Shown: one piece after another, positions 1-12,220 of the stretch | Position numbering within the stretch: position 1 is the first letter of the stretch | Layout of the letters: each line of letters opens with the position of its first letter | DNA from: Diadema setosum | Taxonomy: Eukaryota; Echinodermata; Echinoidea; Diadematoida; Diadematidae | NCBI RefSeq assembly: GCF_964275005.1 | Contig: NC_092688.1 | Span: 20,182,403-20,246,402 of the forward strand | Length of the DNA: 64,000 nucleotides | Direction: 5' to 3' | Notes under the pieces: model-generated | Seen by the model: the letters and a program-made list of their open reading frames with translations, nothing else | Told to the model about the DNA's origin: nothing | The model's database searches: none | Translations under genes and position numbers: made by a program

Positions 1-321
1 TTCTGAGGGATAACCAGCGATCTCTTTGTATCTTAACTTGCATAGATATCAGCGGTGGTAACCAAAGAGTGTACAGAAGCGCAGGTGGTAACCTCGCCAG
101 GAAGGCACATTGTTCTTACTGCCATCAAAAGATGGCGCTATGTTGTTATCGCAGTCAAAGGCTCTGATCGCAGTCAGAGCCCGAAATGCTTTTAATATGT
201 TGACAGTGTCCGCAGGCCATGAGATGCGTGCACACTTTGTTAATAATGAAATCTATGTACCAGTGCACGTTAGTCCTTTGATGCTAGTAGACCCTATGGC
301 CCGAATTTACCTAGGTAAATG

Positions 322-498
322 AAACCATGGTTTAAACCATGGCCAAAAACCATGGAGCGCCAAGTGTCGCACGGAATATTTCGTTACGAAATTGGTCATT
401 TCGTCGACAAAAAATAGTTAATGACTGATTTCGTAACGAAATATTCCATGCGACAGTTGGCGCTCCACAGTTTTTGTCCATGGTTTAAACCATGGTTT
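322..498. repeat. Foldback (palindromic) MITE-like hairpin
   Basis: Two imperfect inverted arms of about 75-80 bp (beginning AAACCATGGTTTAAACC, ending GGTTTAAACCATGGTTT) surround a short AT-rich centre near 405-420. Both arms carry TTTCGTTACGAAAT and GGCGCTCC-type blocks in mirror order. No coding capacity. The arms differ by a few substitutions, so the element is not brand new. No clear target duplication seen. Confidence 0.8.
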
Positions 499-639
499 CA
501 AATAAAATGTACCATCTTCGTGAATTCGGGCCTATGTGTTGTGGTATAGAATAGTTCCAGAGGAGGGTGCTCTTTTGACAGAACTGTTTGAAGTAGCCTG
601 TAATAAGTTGTCATTGGTTGTTTGTTTTTTTTCCAGAAA

Positions 640-1095
640 TGAAATGATTTAGGAAAGAAGGCACTACTGTGGATTCAATGATTGGGAGAATTCCACAAAA
701 TTTCATTTTTCATGAAAAGTACTCATTCCATCGACTCGTTTTAGCGATAGGATACTATGTTAAAGGTATAGACTTTTTAAAGAGATAGGTCAATTTCTCT
801 TTCATTATGCTAAAAAAAATTGAAAATATGCTGCATTTTCTTTATTTTCTTTATGGCGTTGTCCGTAATGACGTCACGAACTGTTAGTCACCCTATCCAG
901 CGATGACGGCACCGAAACTTTCCAAATTCACAATTTTTGAACGGATTATCCGATTTTCCTCAAACTTTCATTGATGTGGTAAACTAATATTGCTGCTTTC
1001 ACTCAACCCATACTGTATTTCGGCTTTGCTTTCCTCTAAAGCTTCTGTGAATTGCTATAATGGGCGGGTTGAAAGGTCATTATTAATTATCATAA
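640..1095. repeat. Degenerate copy of the AGGACAAG-type MITE (3' part)
   Basis: Carries the family's internal blocks (ACGGATTATCCGATTTTCCTCAAAC, in pieces, then a 'CTAATATTGCTGC...CTCAACCCAT' end), but the outer terminus has decayed. Same family as the intact copies at 31722 and 34661. Confidence 0.6.
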
Positions 1096-1498
1096 GAACA
1101 TGAAATTCAGCTACCAGAGTAATTTTCGGTAATGAGTTCGGACTGGAAATAAAAAGGGAAGTATATGCGGAACATGCCAAAGAAAGAAGATTAAGAAGCA
1201 ATCATAAAGGTCAGAAGCAATCATCAATGAAATGATGATGTCACAATTTGCAACAAAGGGACAGTAAGAAGGAAGGAATATCGTGACTGCGTGAGAAGGC
1301 GTTGATATTTTGGTGCCACATGTTCAATGTTTGATCACCAACCCAAAATACGATTGCAAAAGAAAAATACATAATGCAATGTTTCGTCTCAGTCTTCGAG
1401 CACTTGTGTGAGACCTTGACACGATCTCTTCGGTCATGTCGTCACGACATTTTTTTTTTTTTCTGGCGCTGCTGGAAACATTGTGTCTTATTGTGTGT

Positions 1499-1707
<209 letters not shown>

Positions 1708-2229
1708 ACGACAACAAATGGAGCCGGGACTCGCTATGTTGGTTACGGGTGTTCTTTATTATTCGCAGGTTCTGCTCATCACCCCTGCCGGAGACAAAGA
1801 TAGCTGACTCCCGATCACTCGCTCTGCTTCACAATATCTTGCTGCTTCTTCGTTGTCAAAGATTCCAATATGAAGTGAGGAGAGGAAAGCTTCGCTATTT
1901 ATTGGGTTTAGGACCCTTCCCAAAGATATATTTTAACTTTAAATTCCAATCCACCGACGCACAGTCCTACGTCACTTTTACTGCCACTTTGTTTGGGTGG
2001 ACGGCTATGTCTGGCTATGAGGTCACAGCTTGACCCAAGGAGGGCAGAGAGTGGACATTATGCCCAAATTTGGCAAGCAAAAGTGGAGAATGTGACCGGA
2101 AGGATTGGACTTCCTGACTGACGCAGGGTGACTCATTTTCCAGAAAATGTATTTTAATGTTACTTTTTGTTTTAATTTTTCATTCTTAGAAATCTTTCTT
2201 TCCTTTTGTTTGAGCAAAAACCACAATGT

Positions 2230-2232
2230 TAC

Positions 2233-2293
<61 letters not shown>
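2230..2293. repeat. (TA)n-(TG)n compound microsatellite
   Basis: A TA run passes directly into a TG run of about 20 repeats. Confidence 0.95.
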
Positions 2294-2294
<1 letters not shown>

Positions 2295-2379
2295 CTAGTG
2301 AAATACTAGAAATTGTGATTTTTTTTTTTCAAGACAAAGTGTAAAATGCAATACAGTCCCGCGTTTAAGCGTATAGGCG

Positions 2380-3085
2380 TCATGAAGTTGAAATGAAACT
2401 CAAATATTATACAATAGGCCTACAAGTGCATTGAGTGGATGCAACAATGATCAGTCGAACGCATCCGTGAAAGTTTCGAGGAAAATCGGGCAATCCGTTA
2501 AAAAATTATGAATTCTCATAGTGTCAGTGCCGCCATTATCGCTGGACTGAAAGACTACAACACTCTGTGACGTAACTGAGGGAAAACGATGTACAGAAAA
2601 TATCAACAGAATCTAACCAATTTCATGGTTATTTCTAGCAAAATGAAAGAGCGCTTGACTTACATGTGTACCCCTTTCAATGCTGCTGTTCAGAAAGCAG
2701 GGGCAATAATATCACCCGTAGTATTTGTCAGTAACAAGTCGAGAAAAAAACTGTGCAATACTTTTCATGAAAAATAGTTTTTGTGGTTTTTCACACAAAT
2801 TCTTTTTGGTTCTAATGAAAGTAAGAAGAAGTAAGTGTGAAAGAGTAAGTCAGTTGTTATTTCATTATGCTATTATTATAGAAAAGGGAAAACATGGTGA
2901 ATTTTCTCTATATCTTCTTTATAGTGTTGTCCATACGCGACGTCACAGCTAGAATGTTGAAGTCTCCTCATGCAGCGATGGCGGTACCGAAACTTTACAA
3001 ATATTCATAACATCGAATCGTCCGATTTCCCTAAAACATTGCAGGCTGGATGTGTCCTGCTAATTGCTGCATTTAAGTGTAGTAC
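2380..3085. repeat. Degenerate full-length copy of the AGGACAAG-type MITE
   Basis: Diverged blocks of the family in order: a GTGCATTGAGTGGATGCA start, the central TCATGAAAAATAG region, then ATCGTCCGATTTCCC near the end. Termini are eroded. The small ORFs inside do not resemble proteins. Confidence 0.55.
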
Positions 3086-4020
3086 AATGTACTTTGCTTT
3101 TATTGAACTTTTGTTTTTGTTATTTTGTCTGGCAGACTGTATATAGGATGTAATTGCTTGGGGTTTGGTGTTGTTTGTATGTTTTCTACTTTCTTATAAC
3201 ATACACACACATAATTGCTGCTTCCCTGGCAGTCAGTATCGGCACTATAATTTTGTAATTTAATAAGTGGGATGCAGGTTCACCAGATATGGGGTAGGAT
3301 GGGTGTTGTTTCCTTCTGTTTGATGTGTTTGACTCTTTTCCTTTTTGACATACAAAATTCTTTCTTTTCCATTCGTAATATTGACAATGTGGAATTAATG
3401 TTGTTATAATCAAATTTGTGTTATTTTGTCATGAATTAAAATTGTTTATATGAAAAAGAAAGAAAAATAAAAGATTGACAAGCAAAGTGAGTACATATGT
3501 ACGTATTAATGTGATGGTGTCTTGTTTATCTACTTGACTTCACACAGAATCATTTGTAATATAAATTATGTTGTCATTGTAAAATTTTCATGTGTAGGCG
3601 TCCTAATGAAGATGCTTTCAGGTTGCCTGCATGGCTCTCATTGTAAACGCCACTATTTTATGGTTTTGTGTTTTATTTTGCCGAATAAATGGCCTAAATT
3701 GGCCTCAATCAACCTTGCCTCATTATAATATCCCATTGAACGGTGCAGAAATTTGCTTTTTTTTGTTTTATTTTGTTTGCTTTTTTAACCTATATGTAGG
3801 CCTAACCATATACTGTGTGTACAGGCCACTATATGAGAGCTGTGGAGGAATGACGTCAGCAGCTTATCCAATTTACATAAAATTATCATGGTATGATGGT
3901 GGTTGAAACGGATAATTACCGTTCCGTGTATACACAACTATAACTTCAAATACTCCGTCACGTCTTTCCTTGTACACGATATAAAAATCGAATCTCATTG
4001 AAGCTTCTATACTTGTTTAA

Positions 4021-4572
4021 AGGACAAGTCCACCTTCATAATGTAATGTATACATGTGGATTGAGTGAATGCAGCAATTTTAGTAGAACACATCAATGAA
4101 GGTTTGGGGAAAGTCAGACAATCCGTTCGAAAGTTTTAAATGTATCTGTGCGGTCATTGCTGGATGAGAAGATTACATACAGTGTATATGATGTCACATG
4201 CAAAGAGAATAAAAAAATGTATTTATTATTTTGTTGTTGTGGGAAAAAGGTGCACGTTTCCTCGACTTGTCACTGACAATGTTACGGGTTAGATTATTCT
4301 CCCGGCCTTCTGAATGAGGCAAGTCAAGCGTTCTTTTATTAAGCGAGAAAAGTTAAAATATGCTGAGTTTTCTTTATATTTTCTTAATGTGGTGGTTGTT
4401 CTGCACATGTGACAGCACAAGCTGTAGTAGTCTTCTCGTCCAGCATGCACTGAGCAGAAACTTCAAAAATTCATGATTTTTGAACGGATTGTCCGATTTT
4501 CTTCAAACTCTCACTGCTGTGTTCTACTAATATTGCTGCACTCACTCAATCCATGATGTCTATGAAGGTGGA
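4021..4572. repeat. TTAA-flanked palindromic MITE, family A (diverged copy)
   Basis: Starts right after TTAA (4017-4020) with AGGACAAGTCCACCTTCAT and runs to GAAGGTGGA just before TTAA (4573-4576). The two ends are reverse complements; the last few bases of the right end are lost. TTAA target sites are characteristic of piggyBac-type transposition, so a non-autonomous piggyBac-like element is inferred. Confidence 0.7.
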
Positions 4573-4598
4573 TTAATTTTGCCCTTTTTCAGCGTTAA

Positions 4599-4978
4599 AG
4601 GGACTGTACAGTACTGGTTGAGGTGGGGATTCATGTTTTGAACATTCCTAAGTGAGATAATGAGAAACCTCTCACAAAATATGAAACAGCGTGTAATTAA
4701 GAAGGATTCAATGTTTATTTGATGGAAATTCGTTTTCAGATGGCTGAGATATCAAAAAAGTGATAATAATAAAAGGCGATAGGCCACGCCTTTATTAGAA
4801 TCTCTTTGTTTCACCTTGATTTTGGATATCTCAGCCATTTCAAAATCGATTTTCATCAAATAAACTTTTGATATCCCTTAGAATTGCATGCTCTTTGACA
4901 TATCATAAAGTGGTTTCTGAATATCTTGCAAAATGTTAAAAACTAAATCCTCACCTCAACCAGAACTGTACACACCCT
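4599..4978. repeat. TTAA-flanked palindromic MITE, family B
   Basis: A 380-bp element flanked on both sides by TTAA (4595-4598, 4979-4982). The ends are inverted (AGGGACTGTACAG... / ...CTGTACACACCCT), and inner arms such as TGGCTGAGATATC / GATATCTCAGCCA are also inverted. Other copies lie at 9747, 16237 and about 36585. Confidence 0.8.
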
Positions 4979-4982
4979 TTAA

Positions 4983-7262
4983 TACCCTTTATCAAAGTCA
5001 GTTTTGACGACAGATGCATTGTATAGTATAGGGAACAGTAACTGTTGCAATGTGCAAAATATTACAAAATCCCGAAAGAATTCATGTACACATCATAATT
5101 ATATCAAAAACGTATAGACATGATGAGGTACGTAGCATATAAGAATTGTGATTGATTCCAGTGGTCCCATTCTTTTAAAATCTATATTCAACACCCGTAG
5201 CTGTGTGAAAAACATAAAATGAGGATGTAACTACTTATAACTATACGTTTAGTCGAAGCGATAGACATATATACATACATACATACATACCACTACACAG
5301 TTATATGTAAACACGTATGCATATGCGCTTCAACGACTCAAGGAAAAATGAAAATTGAAATGAAAATTCATTCACCTTTTATCATAATAAGTATATCAGT
5401 TAGTTTCCTTTTTTATTACTTCAGAGTAAGTTATCACTGAATTGACTGCATGCGTCACAAAAGCATCCGTAGCTCATTACAATGAATAGAATACAATGAA
5501 TTTCGAACTGCTCTCGAACAGTTAACTTTGCTTGTCACATAAACTCGAGGGGGTCGTCTTTTTCTTCCCGATAAATAAAACTATGATTTTGCATTGGAAA
5601 TAAGTGAGTCAAAGAAAACATGTAGAGAGCATAACACTTCCGCATGATCTACATGATAAACAATATGTAGTCAACCTACATAATTATGTTGCAGAATCTG
5701 CCTCCTTTTGGTTGCATCGCAAGAACGATGTAATTTAGTTTTTTTGGGCAAAATAGAGTATAAAGACAACTAGATGATTAAACTGACCTAGATTGACCCA
5801 CAAGTGATAAACCGATTACAGCAGAGTACTATAGACCACGTTCAAGTTACTTGGTTTTAAGAATGTTTTAAGTGTAAAAATCAGACGCATATAAAATGAT
5901 AGAAGTGTCAACAAAACAGGACCTTAAATAAAAAGTTATGCAAATTTAAAGTAATTCTTTTGTTTTCGCCAATCACTGATGTATTGGTTGAAACGCCTCA
6001 TATATATTTGTGACGTTGCCGCCTCTTAAGTCTCACGCTGAGCTGCACACATATCTTCATTAAACCCTATTATTTCATCTTGGTTTGGTTTGTTTGTTTT
6101 GTTTGGTTTGTTTCATTTTCCATCTGAGAAGATGACTGGGGTAGCCCATATTCAGCTGCAGTAGCTGGTCTTCAAGCTATTGCAGCTGAATAATGAGAGC
6201 ATCCTTCGCATCAGATTAATGAGTTCTTGTAAGAACACAGCACATATTTGGTTTTCCGGGGGAATGAGTTTTCATTTGCCAAACAATCAACCCCCATATA
6301 AGAACGTAATGTTATTGCTGTGCACGTATATAACAGATAAGCAGTCGAGCTGCGAAGTTGTTAACATCATCGCTTCTATAGCAATTTGCATGTTTTATGA
6401 GTTATACGATACATGTAAAAGGTAAAAACAATCATGTGAAGATTTAAATCGAAAACCGTTAAACCTTTAAACCATTAAACTTTACCACACTGATACACTG
6501 TGACATCTGTCTACGTCGCAACTATTCAATACGCAGCAAATGCTTGATGATCACTTTCAAGTTGACAAATAGTCCACTTTTTACGGGCTTATTTTTCACG
6601 GTATGGGATGTTGGTCATCATGTTTTCGACTGTAAAATGTAAACAGACTTACAGATCATCACGTCGACTTAGGTAGAAAATGACGGCACATTAACTGTCT
6701 TACGAAAGAAACACAATCTCTACTACTCCAATCACTATACTGCATAAAAGCTGTTGTTTCACGTACAGATATTTTCGCGTATGAGGTTACCAATTTCTTT
6801 TGCGAGATTTTGTTTTCGCGATTGACTCAGATGCTATCGTACGTGCACTAATGCCTGTGCGTAAATTCTGAGGAGAAATTCCAGTCCAGTTATAAGTTAG
6901 TCTGATAAAAAAGAGAAAATTCTTTCAAGTAAAACAATGAAAATTCATAGTGACCTTTCAGGAACTGTTTCCTGCAAAATTAGCAAAAATTCAAAATGTC
7001 AGAACTACCTAATTTTTCATCCAATTTTGATGAAATTTTCACGATTGTACTAAGAAAATCTTACTTCTTTTCTTTTCAGAATAAATTTCAACTGCACTGG
7101 AATTTCCATTTGATGCGATCAAGATCAGGCATAATTATCTTTGCATGTTGTTAATTTCGTGAATATTAAACCCTCACGAAAACAAGAGGCTTTATAGAAT
7201 TTGAATGGCGGTGTTCATTTATATCATTTTCGTCTTTGTACATGTATACAATTTACTGTCTA
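4983..7262. other. No gene recognised
   Basis: AT-rich DNA with only small simple repeats such as (ATAC)n near 5270-5292. I looked for exon-like ORFs bounded by splice signals on both strands and support none. Confidence 0.5.
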
Positions 7263-7277
7263 AGAAAGATGTGCGTA

Positions 7278-7326
7278 TGAGAGAGAGAGAGAGAGAGGGA
7301 GAGAGAAAGGGAGAGAGATAGAGAGA
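7278..7326. repeat. (GA)n microsatellite
   Basis: Imperfect GA-rich run with GGGA interruptions. Confidence 0.9.
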
Positions 7327-7969
7327 CGACGTAAAGTATGTGTAAGAGTTCTATGTGACGTCACAACCTCTCAGTCTTGAGCGTCACTGGCGATGCGGAG
7401 TGTTTTTCAAGTGTTAGTCATCATACATTCGATTGAAAAAAAAAATGAATAGGGGCCTACTTAAAAAGCCTTATTGCAAAATCAGTTAAGCGCCATTTTT
7501 AAACATATCAAAGTAAGTCCATCATCAGATAGCGCAAAACAAAACCTCTCCAGTAATACCTCACTTGTCACATAAGGAATATTTTAGAAGTTTTGATTGA
7601 AAATATCCCGAATTTTCTTATTACTTCTTTTTTTTTCTTTTTTTTTTAGGTTTTAATCTCAGATATCTCAATTTAACAAGAATGGAGTTAGCTCGTTTTG
7701 CGATAAAACTCATCACTTATGCCTAGCATAAACATCACATCCATAATGTCTCTTTGAATACGACACTCCCTGGCCGTCATCGTTGGGTTTTTGTAAAGGG
7801 GAAGCATGGGATAAAGTGAGGCAAAAGTAGCAAATAACCAACGCAAATGAGTGGACGGATAGTGTAAATGTCATGACAACAAAATACAATACATTGCAAA
7901 AATTACAAAGCATTATGATACTTCTGGAACAAGATCATAATGATCATCATTATACTCTCTAGGTGTTAG

Positions 7970-9251
7970 TCATACTCTGGTGTCCAATTGCTCGTTCCCG
8001 AAAAAGGAATTTGTCCCGTAGGGACTGCCCACGAGTACGTTGTCTTTATCCAAGGGCTGCGCACAGGGTGCGACGATCTTGATTTTCGGTTTGGACGCAG
8101 GCACACCGCTCTTTTCCCTGACACCTTCTCGTCCTTCCACATCCACGTCCCGACCTTTCTCTTTGTCCACCTGTCCGTCCGTACTTCTGTCCCTCTTATT
8201 TTCACCCTTGACAAGGAAAGGCTCTCCTGGCTGAGAGTGAGATGTAGATTGACCGGTGACGTCAGTTCGACTCCTTGCTGTCGAACTTCTGATGCAGGTT
8301 CTGAAGGGTGTCGAGGGAGGCTTCTCTCCATGGCCATTCTCCGAAGAACGACCGTCCGAAGTATGTCTCGTCGCCGATTTCTTCCTCAAGCCCGCCCTCA
8401 AGGTCATGTGTCTGCTAGGACTCGCTGTCCCGGTCTTCGTTTCGTCAGATGAGAGGTTTGTCCATTTTGACGCGTCTACCTTGCTGGCAGCGGAATTGAG
8501 CGACGAGTCGGCGAGTGACGACCGAACTTTCTCGACAGCAGAAGCCGACACATCGACTTTCTTCGAGCGCAGTGTGGTTCTCTTCCTCCTCTGGTTCCCG
8601 GCAACTTCAGCTTGATTTGACTGATCTGAAAGCCCTCCAGATGGAGCCAACAGCTTAGGAGTTCCATCCTGTGATTGGTCGTTTATTGAGTTCGGCGGTG
8701 CGCGCACGACGAGCGGCTGAAACGGGCCTTGCTTCAGTAAACTGCCTCGATGAGGGATGCCACTCTCACTGGCGATCGAGTGCGTGTCGAGGACGGTCCG
8801 GAAGTGCTTTAGACCTGACTGACTGGCAGTAAAGTTTGTGCTGTCGCTCGGTCGCCAACTGGCAAGGAATCTGCAACCGAAAGGACGCATGTCAGCGCCG
8901 TACTTATCCCGCTGCGACATGCGAAAATCCTCGACAATCTGCATCGGTGTAACGGGAAAGGTCACTCCGCCGTCATGCGGCGGTATCGCTTCTACTACCT
9001 TCACGGTTCTGATATCGCCGTCATTTGTGGCGAGCTGACGTTTCTTACTTTGTGATGCCATGGTTTCAGCAGGGTGCCGAAGTGTTGTCAGCTTGATGTG
9101 CCGAGTTGCTGGGTAGCGAGATTGCAGAGACGAATCCTGATGTCCACCTGAGAGCCAGGTTACACCAACGTCAGGAACTCTCCCAGATTTGTAGCCTGGA
9201 CCGACATGGAGCGGTCGCATTGGCGTAGAATGAAGATCGGTAAACTCGTCC
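7970..9251 (-). CDS. Exon 3 (terminal) of the unrecognised gene
   Basis: Acceptor TTCTCATAG|GGACGAG; 426 codons to the stop. Mostly disordered, with Arg/Ser/Thr-rich and Lys/Asp-rich tracts (KRDRSTDGQVDKEKGRDVD). Plus-strand ORFs over the same span are shadows. Confidence 0.75.
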
Positions 9252-12220
9252 CTATGAGAACAAACAAGAAAACAGAAACAAAGAACAACATGAAAAGTAA
9301 GATTTAAAGAAGCACAATAGTGCTGTGGCTTAGTGGATAAGACCTTCGATTCCCAATTAGAGGACCGTAGTCCGATTCCCGGCCAGGTCTTAAACGTTCT
9401 TGGATATTTATTTTTACCCATCATGTCCCTCTCGACCCAGGTGTATAGGGTACCTGGCAACGCTAGGGTAATGATAATGGCAGGGCCCTCAGGTAGAGCA
9501 GTGGCAACACTAAAGAGACTACCCTAGATAAACTAGACATTATTATTATTGTTACAGCAACATGCATGTCATCTTCAGATTCTAGGATGTAAGAAATACG
9601 TAACAACGAAGATAATACACAGAGATGAAATGTGAGAAAATATATAAGATTTCTGGTGGCAAATACAGTTGTATGGGCAAACGAAACCCGCTGTACATGT
9701 TTTACCTAAAAGACTACATGAGGAATGAATAGATGGCAGAGTTTAAAGGGGTCTATAGTTTTGGTTGAGACCTAGGCCCCGTTGCAAGAAAGTCGCAATC
9801 AATTGCAAATAATTGCTTATTTTGAAACAACCATTCTGATTGGCTCAGGGTTTGCCCTATTAAGAAGACATGCATGCAACAATGATTTTGATAGGCTAGT
9901 GACAATCAGTTGCAAGTTGCGTTTAAACGCTAAGTTTCTAGCAACGGGGCCCAAATTTCAGGTTTCTAACATTTTTTGGTTACGAGATAATGAGAAATCT
10001 CTTATGAAATATGAAAGAGCATGTAATTCCATGAGGAATTCGACGTTTATTTGATGAAAATTGGTTTTGATATGGCTGAGATATCCAAAACAGAGCGATT
10101 CTAATAAAGTGTGGGACCCACACTTTATTACGATCGCTTTGTTTTACTTTGTTTTGGATATTCCAGTCATTCCAAACCCGATTTTCATCAAATAAACTTT
10201 GAATTCCTCTTAAAATGGTATGCTCTGTACTATTTCATAAGTGTTTTCTATAGTTATCTGGCAAAAATTTAAAAGCCCAATTCTCATCTCCACCAATACT
10301 GCGCCATGCCTTTAAACTTAAAACCCCAATACATGTACATGTACTAAACTATCGTCAAACAACAAAGACCAACTCTGCAAAGGTTGGATATAACGAACCA
10401 ATCGGGAATGTTGCACTCTTTGAGTCTGGGGCGGAGGCTGTCAGACAGCGTGCGTACGATCACCATAGCTTCCTGTCGTCCTCCACCCTCCGGGACGGGA
10501 AAGGAGTTCAATCCCGTTCCCGAGCCTCCCACGGTGTAATACCGTCGGTACTCGTCCACATACGCCTGCCAGTCGTGGTAATGCTGAAGCAAGGCAAGAC
10601 AGAAATATATTACAATGTATGTGAAAGTAGACAGACAGAGAACGGTTAGACGTGTGAATGATAACTTCAAAATTGTTTGAGATGAAGAACGGATGGGGAA
10701 AAGATATACTTCTGTCAAATTTGCTTCAATATAATATTCTACCACTGAGTAGCAGATGATTTCATAGCTACAGATATGTATAAATCAATTATGATATAGT
10801 GTTCTGTCATTGAACACTACAGAAATTGAGAAGAAATGTAGAATGATTGCTATCTGCTGCACCCCTGCAAAATCTGTTGTCACTTTAATCTATTATAGTT
10901 CCACCTGAAAATATAAATCTCAATGAAGAAATAAATACACCACCAGAGGGATATTGTCAATAATATTCCCTCATCATCCATTCATATTTCAACGAAGAAA
11001 AGGCGGGGGGGGGGGGGCGGCAGGCTTGTAATCCATCAAACACTTTGTGGCTTGAAGACAGTTAATGGTTTTAGAAGTATAACGCCAGACACATTATATT
11101 TATGAACATGCATTTTTAAGTGAATCGAACACTTGCTATTCCATGGACTTTGTCTTTATAGTGTATGTGATCAAATTTACATATTGTAATGCAATGTGAT
11201 TCAATGAATATTTTCGTTTATCCATATGACAAAAACTGTAAAATTGCCTCAGCTAAGATTTGACTGTACTGTTTCTCATGACGGATATTGGCGAAAATTG
11301 CGATTTTGTTACAATGTGTTTAAAAATGTGCTTAACAGTACTAAAATGAGAAAAATAAGACAACGAAGTCGGTAAAGGTAACGCGCGCATACGGTAATGT
11401 CACAAATGCTTGCCCCCAAACAATGAAAAACGATGATTCTACATTGACATCATACCTTGAAGGTGTAAGCCACGCTGTCTCCTTCGTTTCGATGAAACAT
11501 AAATGGATCATAGGCCTTTTTCTTCTTGGACTCCCTCACAGACGAGGCAGCGCTTGCATCGTTTACGCCAGCATCCCACCAACTTTTCGCGGGAAACCAC
11601 CCATTTAGTTCGTCGTCCTTAACGACGGAACCTCTCGTAGCCTGATGTCTAGTTCTCCTTGTGCTGTCCATACGACCCTGGCTCTTCGCACTTCGCGGGA
11701 TACCATCCTGCATCACGGACGAGGAATGAGATTGGTGGCATCTCCATGGCAACGAACACACGCACTGCCTGAAGAAACTATCGCCTGCGCTATCTGATGT
11801 CGAAATGTCGTCAGAAAATTCCAGGAGTTGACGAGAAAAAGTTGGCTTTCGTTTTGAGGACGGCTTTGTATTGGAGCTCAGTCTGGCAGGCGACTTCTTC
11901 CTTGGCCATTGGTGCATTCCATCGACGGGTTCATCCACCACATCGATGGTTTCGAGTTGTCTCTTGTCGGCAGTTTCCGATGACGAGTCGTTATCTTGTG
12001 CCGTGCGCTCGCGCGCAATATCGTGCAAAAATTCAGGTTCGAGGTAGTAAGTCACTCTACTGTCGCGTGTATCAATTGGGAAGTTTTCCTTCTTTGGCCA
12101 CTGTTTCGGGACAAACTTAGTACCAGAGGGCTTTCTCCATCGCCTTGGTTTTGTCTTGACACGCTTTATCTCGCCATCGGATTCGCCATCAACTTCAAAA
12201 TCGCTCAAAGTTTCTTCCAT
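7970..12220 (-). CDS. Unrecognised disordered protein, three exons, about 743 aa
   Basis: Three minus-strand exons join in frame: 12220-11456 (phase 0 out), 10583-10399 (in phase 0, out phase 2) and 9251-7970 (stop at 7970-7972). The first junction has a clean donor (AAG|GTATGA); acceptors are TTGCTTCAG and TTCTCATAG. The start chosen is the ATG at 12220, with A at -3 and G at +4, opening a strongly acidic N-terminus (MEETLSDFEVDGESDGE). Most of the protein is polar, Ser/Lys/Arg-rich and predicted disordered. The more ordered blocks are YDPFMFHRNEGDSVAYTF across the exon 1/2 border, the aromatic exon 2 (HYHDWQAYVDEYRRYY) and a TPMQIVEDFRMSQRDKYG stretch in exon 3. No catalytic motif, signal peptide or membrane segment was seen. 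I do not recognise the family; that it is a real gene rests on the splice/frame agreement and on codon-like composition against AT-rich surroundings. Confidence 0.72.
9320..9552 (+). mobile_element. tRNA-derived SINE
   Basis: The head has an A-box-like GTGGCTTAGTGGATAAGACC and a B-box-like AGTCCGATTCCC at tRNA spacing, followed by an unrelated body and an (ATT)n tail near 9540-9552. It lies in intron 2 of the unrecognised gene, antisense to it. Not a functional tRNA: the stems do not pair well. Confidence 0.75.
9747..10311. repeat. Family B TTAA MITE with a nested insertion
   Basis: Flanked by TTAA (9743-9746, 10312-10315). Ends AGGGGTCTATAG... / ...GCGCCATGCC match the copy at 4599. Interrupted close to its left end by another MITE (9775-9952). 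Confidence 0.75.
9775..9952. repeat. 178-bp GGCCCCGTTGC MITE, family C (nested)
   Basis: Terminal inverted repeats GGCCCCGTTGCAAGAAAG / TTTCTAGCAACGGGGCC; a second copy at 15570 differs at few positions. It contains the CTGATTGGCT block common to this class. Inserted into a family B MITE. Confidence 0.85.
10399..10583 (-). CDS. Exon 2 of the unrecognised gene
   Basis: 185 nt, acceptor GCTTCAG|CATTAC, encoding HYHDWQAYVDEYRRYYTVGG and a Gly-rich loop. The donor is inferred (TG|GTTCGT) because it alone gives phase 2 with good +5/+6 bases; GA|GTGCAA, 13 bases upstream, is a weaker alternative. Confidence 0.65.
11456..12220 (-). CDS. Exon 1 (coding) of the unrecognised gene
   Basis: 255 codons from ATG 12220 to donor AAG|GTATGA at 11456. 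Acidic N-terminus, then a basic KPRRWRKPSGTKF patch, Ser-rich linker and the conserved-looking YDPFMFHRNEGD block at the end. The frame stays open 57 bp upstream of the ATG with no good acceptor, so this is probably the first coding exon. Confidence 0.75.

Noticed and set aside
7988..8615. Plus-strand ORFs of 64-154 aa
   Set aside because: Antisense shadows of exon 3 of the minus-strand gene.
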